A stretch of 64,000 nucleotides of DNA, from positions 3,100,001-3,164,000 of the forward strand of contig NZ_CP107989.1 in the NCBI RefSeq assembly GCF_041435015.1. Reading direction: 5' to 3'. Positions 1 through 8,860 of this stretch are shown one piece after another. A program made the position numbers and the translations under genes. Position 1 is the first letter of the stretch. Each line of letters starts with the position of its first letter. The notes under the pieces were generated by a model, which worked only from the letters and a program-made list of their open reading frames with translations, was not told where the DNA came from and did no database searches. The DNA is from Streptomyces canus (GTDB lineage Bacteria; Actinomycetota; Actinomycetes; Streptomycetales; Streptomycetaceae).

Positions 1-139
1 CGGAGTACGCCTCCTCCACCTCCTCGCCCATGGTCCGCCACCCCTTGGCCGCCGCCCGCAGCACATCCGGACGGCCACCGGGATTCACCACCTCGATCCC
101 GGCCTCGTAGACCTTTTCGGCGACGCTCTCCTCGCTCAT
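1..139 (-). CDS. N-terminus of a T7SS-linked protein, cut by the window edge
   Basis: The first 46 codons of a minus-strand gene running off the left edge. It begins MSEESVAEKVYEAGIEVVNP and continues with a predicted amphipathic helix (RAAAKGWRTMGEEVEEAY). Its ATG overlaps the stop of the EspC-like gene (ATGA), so the two are probably translationally coupled. In Streptomyces, a small EspC-like protein followed at once by a helical N-terminus is a common start for a large secreted toxin or substrate with a WXG-like leader. That identity is inference: no effector domain is visible and the length is unknown. Confidence 0.6.
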   Translation of the reverse strand, partial: MSEESVAEKVYEAGIEVVNPGGRPDVLRAAAKGWRTMGEEVEEAYS

Positions 140-459
140 CCCTTGCCGTCCTTGAACAGATCGGCGAGGGCATCGTCCGCCGCCTCGGAGTTCTTCGCAT
201 TGCCCTTGAGGGCCTGGCCCACCTCATCAAGATGCCGGGCGAGTTCCCCCAGCGATACGGCCATCTCCGTGGCCAACTTGACGTAGGCCGCCGTCACCTC
301 ATCGGACTCGGTCAGAAACCCGAACCCGTCCTGAATCTGCTCGGTCCCCGTCACGCCCTGAAAACTCTTGACCGCTCGGCCCAGGTCATACGCCCGCGTA
401 TCAAACGCGCTCGCCAACTTCCCCAGTTCTTGCGGCTCCAAGTAGAAGTCACCGGCCAT
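136..459 (-). CDS. EspC/WXG100-like small ESX protein (107 aa)
   Basis: A small, all-helical protein of the EspC (DUF2580) type secreted by ESX systems, usually partnered with the product of the next gene. I chose the ATG at 459 (MAGDFYLEPQELGKLASAFD) rather than the one at 480, because GGAG lies six bases before it. Two predicted helices flank a G-rich turn (VTGTEQIQDGFGF). There is no signal peptide, no membrane segment and no strict WXG triplet. The 4-base overlap with the truncated downstream gene suggests co-secretion or chaperoning of that protein. The EspC family call is from size, helical pattern and context. Confidence 0.6.
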   Translation of the reverse strand: MAGDFYLEPQELGKLASAFDTRAYDLGRAVKSFQGVTGTEQIQDGFGFLTESDEVTAAYVKLATEMAVSLGELARHLDEVGQALKGNAKNSEAADDALADLFKDGKG

Positions 460-479
460 GCGCCACTCCGTACACCCCA

Positions 480-771
480 TGCTTCGAGACCTTTGACATG
501 CACTTCCGCAACATCAAACGGCCCGAAGAGTCACGTACTGGCACCCGATGGAGGTACTGCGTCAACTACCCACCGAGGAAGGCCCTTCGCTCCCCCAGGG
601 CGAAAGCGCACCAGACCAAGGCCTCAACAGTGCTTCCCTCGAAGCCTATTTCTAGGCAGATGATTGAATTACCCAACGATCAAGGGCACTTACGACTCCG
701 AGCCAGCCGTCCACGGCCTTCCGCTGCCGCCGCACTCACCAAGAACCCTCACCCACTGCTCCGCACCACGG
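480..771. other. Intergenic stretch with a possible gene remnant
   Basis: About 290 bases between the EspC-like gene and the frameshifted T7SS-associated gene. On the plus strand, 497-655 is open without a convincing start and reads RVTYWHPMEVLRQLP and on to a stop at 653-655 (SLEAYF). It could be the tail of a decayed gene, but it is too short to assign. No terminator or promoter is obvious. Confidence 0.3.
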
Positions 772-1749
772 ATGGACTCGATGAGCCACCTGATCCCCGA
801 CCGATTCGACGTACTCGGTACTCGCCCACAACGGGGACCAGCAGGTAGCCGTCGTCCTGCGCTGGGAACAGAAGGACGACGACTACACGGTCGTCGCCGA
901 CGGGCCATGGGCCCAGGTGATCGGTATCGGAGGGGACTGCTTCGAGGCGCTTACTCGCGTCCGTGAGCAGATCGAGCCCGCCGGATGGCTCCTGGGAGTC
1001 AACGGCGCTCGCCGTGACACCTGGGCCTCCGGCATGTGCCGTGGCCTGGGCGCTTTCCAGGTGTATCGCCTCACCCCCGGCGCCCGCCTCACCAACGCGG
1101 ACCGTGTCCAGACCTTCCACGAGGCGCCCCGCGAGACGCTTGGCACCATCGCCGAGCAGATCCTCTTCGAACATCAGTGGAACCCGGACCCGGTAGCAGC
1201 CCCTTCCGGCCCGACGCCTGCCGTTCACCCGGTCACCGATGCCCTTCGTGCCGTGGCCACACATCAACGCGGTGGCTACGTCTACGCAATCGACCCGTAC
1301 TTCGATCCCCACCGCGCAGTCCCGCCGTACGGCATCGTCGGTGGCTGGTCCGTCGACAACACCGGCCGCCTGGTCGCCTTCAGTCACAACCCGAACTACC
1401 GTGCATCACCAGCGGCGTTGGAGTTCCCCACCCCGCTCTCCGCTCTGGAGGTCACCATGCACCTGGCCATCACCGGATACGGCAGCGAGGCGGATCTGTT
1501 CGCCGCCTTCCGCGACGCCGCGCTCTCAGTCTTCCCCCCCCGGATTCGCAACGGGACCCACGCACTGTGACCGACCCCGACGGCAGTCGCTACATCGCGG
1601 CGTTCACCCATCCCGACCACACGCCGGGAACGTGGCGCCAGTGGCACCGGACCACGGGTCGCGAGCTCGCAGCCGCAGGTCTCCCGGTCCGGCTCAACCC
1701 GGGGCATCACATCAGCCTGACCGTCCCGGCGGAGGCACTGCGCGTCTAG
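772..1749 (+). pseudogene. Frameshifted T7SS-associated protein (three segments in two frames)
   Basis: One coding region appears broken twice. It starts at ATG 772 or 781 (MDSMSHLIPDRFDV). Near 811-820 the coding signal moves to another frame (LAHNGDQQVAVVLRWEQ) that has no start codon of its own. That frame carries GWLLGVNGARRDT and then a type VII secretion-system-associated motif (YAIDPYFDP, PPYGIVGGWSVD, NPNYRASP). At an 8-C run (1534-1541) the frame shifts again to DGSRYIAAFTHPDHTPG and AGLPVRLNPGH, an SseB-like tail ending at 1749. Reading only the longest open frame (917-1570) gives an artificial ending, IRNGTHAL. Either a real pseudogene or two sequencing indels would explain this; the homopolymer makes an indel plausible. 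Confidence 0.65.
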
Positions 1750-1954
1750 GCCGACACGAGGCATACGTGCCGTGCCGTGCCGTGCCGCGCAACACCGTCA
1801 GGGCGGACCGGCTCTCCTCACAACACGGAGTCGTACTGATTCGCTTTCGGTCGCCACGTCGTCGGGAACTAGGCTCTTCACTTACCTGTAGGCAACACGT
1901 CCGGGCCGTTGACGTCCCCGTGGCGGGGATCAGTTGCTCTTGTCGGATCCTGGC

Positions 1955-3013
1955 TCACGACGTCAGCTTTGCTGGTACGCCGCACCCGTGACGGGCCGCC
2001 GACTGCTCGGCGAAGTGCTCCAGGTCCACCTGCTCTTGCTCAGTGAGCGGATCCGAAGTGAACTTGCGATCGTTCCCCTCGACAGTCGACGCCTGGTAGT
2101 AGCCGACGCCCAGGGCGCCCTGGCACGTGGCCGACGTCCAGGCCGTGGACCTATCGACCCCAGAGGGGGTGTCGTTCCCGCCGTACTCACCGTTGACGAC
2201 CGCTTCGGACGCGTCACTGAAGGGGCCGTAATCCGCGACAAGTCGCAGGCTGCCGACGAGGACGCACTCCTCCACCGGCGACTTCGCGGCGGCGGTCTCG
2301 CGCACGATCGGCGCGGAGGTCATCCCCTTGCAGGTCCCCGTGGCGGCACCTGCCGACACCGTCCGCGCACCGGCTGCTGGAGCGGCCAGCTTGCCCGTGC
2401 CTCCAGGTTCCGTCTCGCAGCCGGTCTTCTCCGCCGCGCGCTGCGCCGTCCCGGTGGCAGCCCGGGCGAGCTTGAGGCGTATGGACTCGGTGGCCTCGAC
2501 GTCGTACGGCGAATCGGCCGTCACGAGGATTCCGCCGCCCTCCTTCGGCGACCAGTTCTTGCAACTGAGGAGCACCGATGCGGTCGACTCCTCGTCCCTG
2601 GTGACCATGAGCCCCTGCCACCCGCCGTTCAGGGGTACGGGGGTGGTCCTCTCATCGTTCTGGTAGGCCGCGTACGCGTTGTGGGCGCCGGCCGTGGTCT
2701 CGACGGCGATCTCGATGCCGTCGACCTTGCATCGCGTCGCCAGACCGGCTGGCTCCGTCACGTCGTCCGACACGTCGAACTGCCAGCTGGAGACGTCGAA
2801 TCCCAGACCAAGCAGGGAGAGTTTCGACTTCCCCGCGAGATCCAGTACGGAGTCGACCGGAAGCATTCCACTGCACGCCCGTGCCGTCTTGGCGGCCGGG
2901 TACTGGAGCTGAAATCCGTAGTACCCAGCCCCCAGGACGGCCAGGGTCAGCGCGGAACCGATCAGCCGGCGCATGTCTGTTCCACGCCGGAAACTACGGT
3001 AGTTCAAACCCAT
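1955..3013 (-). CDS. Membrane-anchored extracellular protein in a T7SS operon (352 aa)
   Basis: Unknown function. A basic N-terminus (YRSFRRGTDMRR) precedes one transmembrane or uncleaved signal segment (LIGSALTLAVLGAGYYGF), then about 310 exported residues with several cysteines that could pair (CSGM, RCKVDG, LSCKNW, CETEP, CKGM, EECVL, ATCQG, HGCG). The second half looks like a repeat of the first half's domain. The start at 3013 lies seven bases from the upstream stop; ATG 2974 (MRRLIGS) is an alternative. It is the last gene of a four-gene minus-strand unit beginning at 6432. No family name can be given. Confidence 0.7.
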   Translation of the reverse strand: MGLNYRSFRRGTDMRRLIGSALTLAVLGAGYYGFQLQYPAAKTARACSGMLPVDSVLDLAGKSKLSLLGLGFDVSSWQFDVSDDVTEPAGLATRCKVDGIEIAVETTAGAHNAYAAYQNDERTTPVPLNGGWQGLMVTRDEESTASVLLSCKNWSPKEGGGILVTADSPYDVEATESIRLKLARAATGTAQRAAEKTGCETEPGGTGKLAAPAAGARTVSAGAATGTCKGMTSAPIVRETAAAKSPVEECVLVGSLRLVADYGPFSDASEAVVNGEYGGNDTPSGVDRSTAWTSATCQGALGVGYYQASTVEGNDRKFTSDPLTEQEQVDLEHFAEQSAARHGCGVPAKLTS

Positions 3014-3020
3014 GCCGGTC

Positions 3021-3716
3021 TCAGCCACCCGAAGCGTTCGGGGAAGCCGACCGGGACGCGGCCGGGGAAGGGGACGCCGAGCACTTGAACACGTCGTCAC
3101 CGAGGTAGCTCGTGGCGATGGTCAGCGCGGAGACGAACGCCTTGGTCAGCGAGTCGTCGAGGCTCCGCGCCGGGGGCGGCTCCTTCACCTCGATCTCCAG
3201 CACGGCGTGATCGCTCGTCGCCTCTCCAGGCATAGCGCAGGGGAGAGCCAGCCACGCCCGGTTCTGGTTCACGTTTCCTTTGGCCACCCGCACCTTGGTC
3301 CTCTCCAGGTATCCGGTGCTCGAACCGACCTTGAAGGTCTTGACGGTGGATGGGCCCGGAGACCTGTACCTGTCGAGGTTGTCGATGCTGTCCGAGTGCC
3401 AGAGGTAGTCGATCTCAACAGAGTGCTTCTCGCCGTAGAGGTAGCATCTACCGCCCGCGGTCCACTCCTTGGGATGGAAGTCGTGGGTCTCTTCAGAGGT
3501 CACGCCACTATCGCCCGCGAGCGTCCGAAAGGCGTCGCCACGGAGCTTGCCATCGCACACAGGCGTATTGGCGTTCTCCGTCTTGTCGTCGCCCCCGCTG
3601 CTGCTGCAGCTGGAGAGAACCAGCGTGGCTGTGACAACCACGACGAGCGGCCAGAGGCTCCGCCGCGCCCTGGAAGATGTGCGTGATTCAGAAAGGCTGG
3701 GCACTGTCTTGATCAC
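3021..3716 (-). CDS. Putative lipoprotein in a T7SS operon (231 aa)
   Basis: A type II signal peptide with a clear lipobox (VLSSC, Cys about residue 37) after a basic region and hydrophobic core (WPLVVVVTATLVL), so a lipid-anchored surface protein is expected. The mature part contains a conserved-looking block (FHPKEWTAGGRCYLYGEKHS) and a Ser/Pro/Ala-rich tail. The ATG overlaps the stop of the large substrate gene by four bases, so the two are probably translated together. It resembles the hydrophilic-domain lipoproteins that accompany Streptomyces T7SS substrates. Molecular role unknown. Confidence 0.75.
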   Translation of the reverse strand: MIKTVPSLSESRTSSRARRSLWPLVVVVTATLVLSSCSSSGGDDKTENANTPVCDGKLRGDAFRTLAGDSGVTSEETHDFHPKEWTAGGRCYLYGEKHSVEIDYLWHSDSIDNLDRYRSPGPSTVKTFKVGSSTGYLERTKVRVAKGNVNQNRAWLALPCAMPGEATSDHAVLEIEVKEPPPARSLDDSLTKAFVSALTIATSYLGDDVFKCSASPSPAASRSASPNASGG

Positions 3717-5908
3717 CGTCCGCTCGTGGAGGAGTTCCAGGTGGTCCCCGCGGCGTACCCGTCCTCCGAGGCCCGCGCCACGGATTCGGCATACACGTTG
3801 ATGTCCCCCTCGGACATCTGCAGACCGGAGTGCGCGATGGCCTGACGCAGCGACTCCGCGCTCGAGGACCTCACCCCTTCCCTGCCCTCGGCGTACCGTT
3901 CCCTAGCCTCGTGCTGGGCCTCGTCAACGGTGTCCTGCTGAATCTGATCCACCACAAGTGCCTGGATGTCCTCGACGGCCCAGCCCGCAATCGTTCCCAC
4001 GATCGGTGCAGCGGTGCTGGTCGCCGCGCCGACCGCCATGCCCAGGCCGCGGCCCGCCCACTTGTCGCCCAGCGCCACAGCGTCGTTGAAGTCCTTGTCG
4101 GACGCCGAGTGCTCGTCGAAAATGGCCTGATCACGGGCGTCACTGAGAATGCCTGCCACGACACCACCCGGATGAGCGACGTTCTCCATCGCGGTGGCGA
4201 AGTCCGACGGATTGCTCTCGGCCACCTGCTGCATCCAAATGGCGGTGTTGGCCTGTGAGGCCTCGGTGATCGCGACATAGGCGTCCGGGTCTCGGCCTAC
4301 CGTCCCGAGGAAGGGTTGGAGCGTGCTCGTGTCCAGTCCGGCCTCCGCCCCGAAGGACTTGATCGTGCCCTGTTCGTTCCCCATGGCTGCCTGTACGTCC
4401 GCCATGTACTCCGCCGTCATGTTGCCCAGGCTGTCACGGAGCGCGTCCCGGGGAGAGTCACTGGCCAGGCCGGGGTCGCCCCCGATGGTGTCGACCACTT
4501 CCTTCATCAGGGCCGCGCGCTCGGGGGTGTGTTTCACCGGAGCACCATCGTCGTCGAACGAGCGGCCGCTGGTGGCGGATTCCAGGGCGTGGCCGAGGTT
4601 GTTGTAGCCGCTGGGGTTCTTGTCGTCGCCCGTGTAGCCCGGGCCCTCCGGCCAGTGCCGGTCCTTCAGCAGGTAGTCGAGGTGGTCGACCTTCTCACCA
4701 TTGATCGTGGCGTCTGAGGTGAGGAACTCGGTGGAAGCCTCCGGATTGTGCCCCAGCGCGTCCATGTACCCCGCCATCGGGTCGAGGGCCCCGATGTTGG
4801 TCGTGCCCAGCGTCCGCGGATAGCCCCAGTACGCGTCCGGGTTCTGCCCCGCGTTGGCGCCGTTCTTCTCGGCGGTGATCAGCGCGTCGCCGTAGTCCTG
4901 GAGGAAGTCCTTGTCCCACTTGCCCTCGCTCATCAGGCTGCTGGTGAGCTGATAGCCGCTGAGGCCGTACGGCGACTCGGTGGGGTTGGCGTTGAAGTCG
5001 TGCTGGCCCGCCTTGAGCAGGTCGTTCTGGAACTTGGTGATCTCGGGGTCGGGACCGCCCTTGCGGTGGTCGTCCGACGTGGTCGCCGTACCGATGGTGG
5101 TGCCCAAGTTCGCCTTGAGCTCCTTGAGTTGGGCCAGCTGCTCCTTGGAGAGCGTGGTGCCGGCCGGCGGGCTCATGAGCTCGTTGTACTTGCTCAGCAT
5201 GTTCTCGCCGCCGGTCTTGACCGCGAAGTCCCTTGAGAACTCGGGGTCGTTCTTGTTGGCGGAGAGGAGCAGGTTGAGCTTGGTGATCTCGGCGTCGGAG
5301 AGCCGGCCCTTCTTGTTCATCAGGGCGGCCGCCTGGTCGGCTTCGACGGAATCGAGGGTGGTGTAGACGCTGGTGTTGAAGGACTGGCTGTCGCCGTTGG
5401 CGTCGCGTTCCAGAGCCGAACTGGCGGCCTCATCCGCGGCGGTGGCCAGTTCCAGGACCCGCGTCAGCCGGGAGACGAGCGAGTCCAGCTTCTTCTTTCG
5501 TTCCTCGGCGAGACCCGGCGAGGCGGAAGCGGTCGGGCTGTCCTGCCGCGGGTCGACGTCCTCGACGCGCCCGTCGTCGTAGACCTTGTAGTGGTCGTTG
5601 CGGGCCTCGTCGAGCAGGGCGTGCAACTGCTTCTGGGACGCGGCGAATTCGCCGTGCGCGTCCAGCAGCAGCTTAGCGATGCGCTCCGCCTCGGTGGCGG
5701 CGTTCTCGTACTCCGTACGGGCCTTGCCCATGGTGACGAAGGCGGCCTCGGCGGCGTCGCCCTCCCAGTGGCCCTTGAGGTGGTTGATGACCCGCTGCTC
5801 GAACTCCCGCTGCAACGCGTCGTACTTGGCCGGCAACGCTTTCCAGGACGCGGCGGCGTCGGCCAGCGGGCCGAGGTCGGCCTTGTCGAGGTAGGGGATG
5901 GACACCAT
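3713..5908 (-). CDS. Large DUF6571-like T7SS-associated substrate (731 aa)
   Basis: Residues 1-150 are helical with a WEGDAAEAA motif (WXG-type) in a hairpin like those at the front of ESX-secreted effectors. Residues 150-480 include the DUF6571-like features KNGANAGQNPDAYWGYPRTL, NIGALDPMAGYMDALGHNP and FLTSDATINGEKVDHLDYLL. The C-terminal third has an Ala/Gly-rich segment (GRGLGMAVGAATSTAAPIVG) that could insert in membranes, then charged helices. AAGGAG lies nine bases before the ATG. There is no Sec signal, as expected for a T7SS client. It is followed by two coupled exported-protein genes. The DUF6571 assignment is from memory of the family; the activity is unknown. Confidence 0.7.
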   Translation of the reverse strand: MVSIPYLDKADLGPLADAAASWKALPAKYDALQREFEQRVINHLKGHWEGDAAEAAFVTMGKARTEYENAATEAERIAKLLLDAHGEFAASQKQLHALLDEARNDHYKVYDDGRVEDVDPRQDSPTASASPGLAEERKKKLDSLVSRLTRVLELATAADEAASSALERDANGDSQSFNTSVYTTLDSVEADQAAALMNKKGRLSDAEITKLNLLLSANKNDPEFSRDFAVKTGGENMLSKYNELMSPPAGTTLSKEQLAQLKELKANLGTTIGTATTSDDHRKGGPDPEITKFQNDLLKAGQHDFNANPTESPYGLSGYQLTSSLMSEGKWDKDFLQDYGDALITAEKNGANAGQNPDAYWGYPRTLGTTNIGALDPMAGYMDALGHNPEASTEFLTSDATINGEKVDHLDYLLKDRHWPEGPGYTGDDKNPSGYNNLGHALESATSGRSFDDDGAPVKHTPERAALMKEVVDTIGGDPGLASDSPRDALRDSLGNMTAEYMADVQAAMGNEQGTIKSFGAEAGLDTSTLQPFLGTVGRDPDAYVAITEASQANTAIWMQQVAESNPSDFATAMENVAHPGGVVAGILSDARDQAIFDEHSASDKDFNDAVALGDKWAGRGLGMAVGAATSTAAPIVGTIAGWAVEDIQALVVDQIQQDTVDEAQHEARERYAEGREGVRSSSAESLRQAIAHSGLQMSEGDINVYAESVARASEDGYAAGTTWNSSTSGR

Positions 5909-5994
5909 GTGCGACTGCTCCTTGTGAGGGGGTTCCGGTCCGACTCGATGGGCTCACCCGGGTGGCTCTACGACGACGGCCCGGGCGGCCCGAT

Positions 5995-6432
5995 TCACCC
6001 GAAGGGCGTGCTGATCGAGCGCTGCCGGGCCTGTTCCTCCTGCTCGGTGCTGGTGTAGTGGCCGGAGGTGGTGTGGAGCTTGTCGCTGATGTCCTGGAGC
6101 AGGCTCTTGAGGTTGAGGACCTGGGAGCCCCAACGGACGTCCATGGTCACCAGAGAACCGGCGGTGGCCCAGGAGCCCGCCTCGGCCATGCCCCCGGCGC
6201 TGTGCTTGTTCAGCCCCCTGGAGGCGCTCAGGCAGTCGTCGTCGGCGCCGTTGTCGACGTTCTCGGTGTCACCGCGCAGTTCGACGAGCGCGTTGGCAGC
6301 CTCGTCTAGGCGCTGGGTGTCGACGTTGGTGCCGCCACCGCCGCCGCCCCCGCCACCACCCTCTGCGGGCACGGAGTTCAGCCGCGTGTGAGTGGATCCG
6401 CTGTGCTGCGGTGCATCGAAGGGAGTACTCAT
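5995..6432 (-). CDS. Small ESX-associated protein with a polyglycine run (145 aa)
   Basis: Starts MSTPFDAPQHSGSTHTRLN at 6432, with G/A-rich sequence directly upstream; ATG 6468 (MPTTFTTGMG) is an alternative. A run of about ten glycines is followed by a predicted helical hairpin (TQRLDEAANALVELRGDTEN ... VRWGSQVLNLKSLLQDISDK). This is the layout of WXG100/EspC-like partners, although the turn carries VRWGSQ rather than WXG. It is the first gene of the minus-strand unit that continues with the DUF6571-like substrate 86 bases away, so it is likely its partner or chaperone. Partner role inferred. Confidence 0.6.
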   Translation of the reverse strand: MSTPFDAPQHSGSTHTRLNSVPAEGGGGGGGGGGTNVDTQRLDEAANALVELRGDTENVDNGADDDCLSASRGLNKHSAGGMAEAGSWATAGSLVTMDVRWGSQVLNLKSLLQDISDKLHTTSGHYTSTEQEEQARQRSISTPFG

Positions 6433-6664
6433 CCCTTGTCCCATCCCCGTTGTGAAAGTGGTGGGCATGCCCGGTTCGCTCACTCGACCACGGGTTGCGT
6501 TGCATCCGTACGACGTGAGGTGCCCACTCCGGCCGGGCCGTGCGTCCGGCGCGTAGGCAAGGACATGCCAATCAAGCAGGCCGAACATACCGGATCTTCC
6601 TTTGCGTGTACCACCGTTCACCGCACCGTGAGACGCGAGGAGGAGGCGGCGGACGCGAATGCGA

Positions 6665-6696
6665 ACGGCTCGACGGGCACTTGCCCGTCGAGCCGT
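6665..6696 (-). terminator. Perfect 15-bp hairpin after the lipoprotein gene
   Basis: Arms 6665-6679 and 6682-6696 are exact reverse complements with a 2-base loop. It lies 17 bases beyond the stop of the minus-strand lipoprotein gene. It should end that transcript before the small ESX gene at 6432. No long U-tract follows, which is usual in Streptomyces. Confidence 0.75.
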
Positions 6697-6713
6697 CACT
6701 CCTCGTTTGCGGA

Positions 6714-7478
6714 TCAGGCGTCCGGCGCCGCCACGACCGTCCCGGAGGGCGCCTTCGCACCCACCGCCGTGCCGAAGTCGGAGTCCGTGAGGTCCTGCAT
6801 GTCCTCACGGGTGCTGTCCTGCTTGATGAAGTACGGCTTGCCGGTGGTCGCGACGTACCAGGTGACGGACTCGCCCTTCCCCGACAGCACGACCGGCACC
6901 GCCGACTGACCGTCCACCGTGGTGACCTTGCCCTTCGTCACCTTGCTGCCGGCGTCGAGGGTGTCGGGGGCAGTGAACTGCTCCTGGTGACACCAACTGG
7001 CGAGCTTCGCCATCAGCGCGTTGCTCGGTGTCCCGTGGGTCCACTTGTCGGTGGAGAAAGCGGTCTTGCCGAGGGCGGAGTTCATCCCTTCGGCGAACGT
7101 CGAATCGGGCTTGGCCCAGACGTCGTTGCCCTTGCGGATGACCTCGAAGGAACCCTTCCCCGAGATCTCGACGGTGCCGACGCATTCCGTGGCGGAGAGC
7201 CGCAGATCACTCTTGGTGCCCTCGCGCTCCATCTTCTCGTGGAAGGATCCCGCCTGGGCATTGGTCTTCATGCCCGTGTCGTAGATCTCCTTGGGGGAGA
7301 GCTTCTCGATGCCGTTCGACTCGGCGGCGGGACTGGCATTTGCGGCCTTGGACGGCGTGGAACCGGCTGCGGACTTCGTGGCGGCGGTGTCGCTGTTGCA
7401 GGCCGTGAGCGACACGAGTGCGACGGCGCAAGTGAGCGCGGCGGCTGCATGCCGGGCGGACGGAATGTGCGTCTTCAT
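6714..7478 (-). CDS. Exported lipoprotein, possible LppX/LprG-like fold (254 aa)
   Basis: A type II signal peptide ending LVSLTAC (lipobox LTAC, Cys about residue 27), then an Ala/Ser/Thr-rich linker and a folded domain from about residue 60 (LSPKEIYDTGMKTN, GSFHEKMEREG, GKGSFEVIRKGNDVWAKPD). The strand-rich pattern with a 'construct being exported and tested for status' layout resembles actinobacterial LppX/LprG-type lipoproteins that bind lipids or acylated molecules. That likeness is weak and inferred. It is monocistronic: a hairpin ends it at 6665-6696 and 436 bases separate it from the next gene. It lies within the ESX region but need not belong to the secretion machine. Confidence 0.7.
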   Translation of the reverse strand: MKTHIPSARHAAAALTCAVALVSLTACNSDTAATKSAAGSTPSKAANASPAAESNGIEKLSPKEIYDTGMKTNAQAGSFHEKMEREGTKSDLRLSATECVGTVEISGKGSFEVIRKGNDVWAKPDSTFAEGMNSALGKTAFSTDKWTHGTPSNALMAKLASWCHQEQFTAPDTLDAGSKVTKGKVTTVDGQSAVPVVLSGKGESVTWYVATTGKPYFIKQDSTREDMQDLTDSDFGTAVGAKAPSGTVVAAPDA

Positions 7479-7914
7479 AAAGACCCCCGTGAGTATTCGA
7501 TTGCGGGTGAACTTGCGTGATCATTTAAACCACGATCGCCCGGTGCTCCAACTCGGCTCCCCGTCGCCGAAGTTGTCGCTCGAAAACCTCGGGGCACACC
7601 GCATCCCATCGCCTATTGGCCGTCACAGCCTAGCCGAACGCACGGGGGCCCCGTCGCGGCCGGCGCATCTCGCGCCCACCGACGACACGACACACCCGCA
7701 CACATTGCAGGAGCAGCGGCGACGTAGACATGCCTGGCACAAAGCCCGGCGAAGCGAAACAATGCACAAGCTCGATCGGGCAGCGGAAACCACAGTCGTA
7801 TTTCCACTCGCAGGACACCAATACTTCACAGAACCCGCCGAGGACCTCCGCTCCGCGTAGTCCCCTTCCGAATGTTCTTCCCACCAGTGGTCGCAGAGCC
7901 CATAGATTGACCTC
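7479..7914. other. Gap without a convincing gene
   Basis: About 436 bases between two divergently read genes. Several open frames cross it but none has a ribosome site together with Streptomyces codon bias. It should contain the promoters of the lipoprotein (minus) and the 170-residue protein (plus). An AT-rich patch near 7525 (catttaaac) is the only base-composition feature seen. Confidence 0.5.
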
Positions 7915-8427
7915 GTGGGACTCTTCGACAAGTTGACCGGCACCCAGCGCCCCGCCGACGGCGTCACGCCGGCCTCCCCCAGGGAAGTACGCACGGCCCT
8001 GCTCGGCCTCAACCGGCCCGACCTCCCCTACGTCATCCGCGACGGCGCCCCGGAAAACGTCGACCTGGTCGCGGAGTGGCGACTGGCGGAGCCGACCTGG
8101 CAGACCTTCTTCGTCCAGTCGCAACTGTCCCGCGCCATCCGCATCCGCATGCGGCTGGATCACGAGGACCATGAGGTACGCGCCCTCGAAGAGGGGTGGG
8201 AGATCAGCCGCGTCGGGAACCCTCCGACACTCAAGATTTCGGCGCAGTACACACGCGGACCGAGCCGGACCGTCTCCACCCGCTGGAGCATCCAACGAGC
8301 GGACGACGACGGCCTCGCAGCGACGCAGACCTTCCGCTTCGACAGCTCGGACCTGGTCAACCCCCTGCGGGACACGGTCCTCAAGTCCGGCTGGACCTGG
8401 CGGGGAGTAGTCTTCGGCAAACTGTGA
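7915..8427 (+). CDS. Conserved hypothetical protein (170 aa)
   Basis: Starts at GTG 7915 (GLFDKLTGTQRPADG) and shows good third-position G/C bias throughout. There is no signal peptide or membrane segment. The sequence alternates hydrophobic and charged residues (VDLVAEWRLAEPTWQTFF, IRIRMRLDHEDHEVRALEEG, TRWSIQRADDDGLAATQTF, LVNPLRDTVLKSGWTWRGV), suggesting a compact cytoplasmic alpha/beta or beta-sandwich fold. It is the only clear plus-strand gene between 1.8 and 16 kb and stands alone. I recall similar proteins as unnamed Streptomyces hypotheticals. No function is proposed. Confidence 0.7.
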   Translation: MGLFDKLTGTQRPADGVTPASPREVRTALLGLNRPDLPYVIRDGAPENVDLVAEWRLAEPTWQTFFVQSQLSRAIRIRMRLDHEDHEVRALEEGWEISRVGNPPTLKISAQYTRGPSRTVSTRWSIQRADDDGLAATQTFRFDSSDLVNPLRDTVLKSGWTWRGVVFGKL

Positions 8428-8860
8428 GGCCTCACGGCACGCGCCGGACAGGGTTGTTCGCTGTCACGACGAACGCGTCTCGGGTCTGTGCTGACTGCAC
8501 GGGCGTCGCCGCAGCGACGGGACAAGACGCACCACCACACGCCTACGTTCCACAGTCGCGCAGACGGAACGTGACGCGCCACATGATCCCGGCATGCCAC
8601 GCCCTTCTCCTGCGCTCCATGCCGACGAGTTTCCGTTTCTCGGCGAACAGCTTCCACGCGTTCGGCTGCATGAACAGCGGCTCCCCAGAGCCTGGCACGA
8701 TGCCCGCACCGCCGACTCGGTAGGCGTTCGTACGGATCATCAGCGCCCAGTACGAAGTCTGACCAGTCTGGCGCGCGACAGCAGTGTGGGCGCAATGACG
8801 AACAGGTCGCCACTGCGCCCACACACATACCCAGTCAGATAAATACGTTGATGACCGTGC
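8428..8860. other. Intergenic region with a possible minus-strand remnant
   Basis: Between the 170-residue protein and the first mycosin. On the minus strand, 8543 to about 8750 has good codon bias and reads MIRTNAYRVGGAGIVPGS then MQPNAWKLFAEKRK before a stop. It lacks a convincing ribosome site and matches no family I know. It may be a small gene or a decayed fragment. The rest shows nothing recognisable. Confidence 0.3.
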
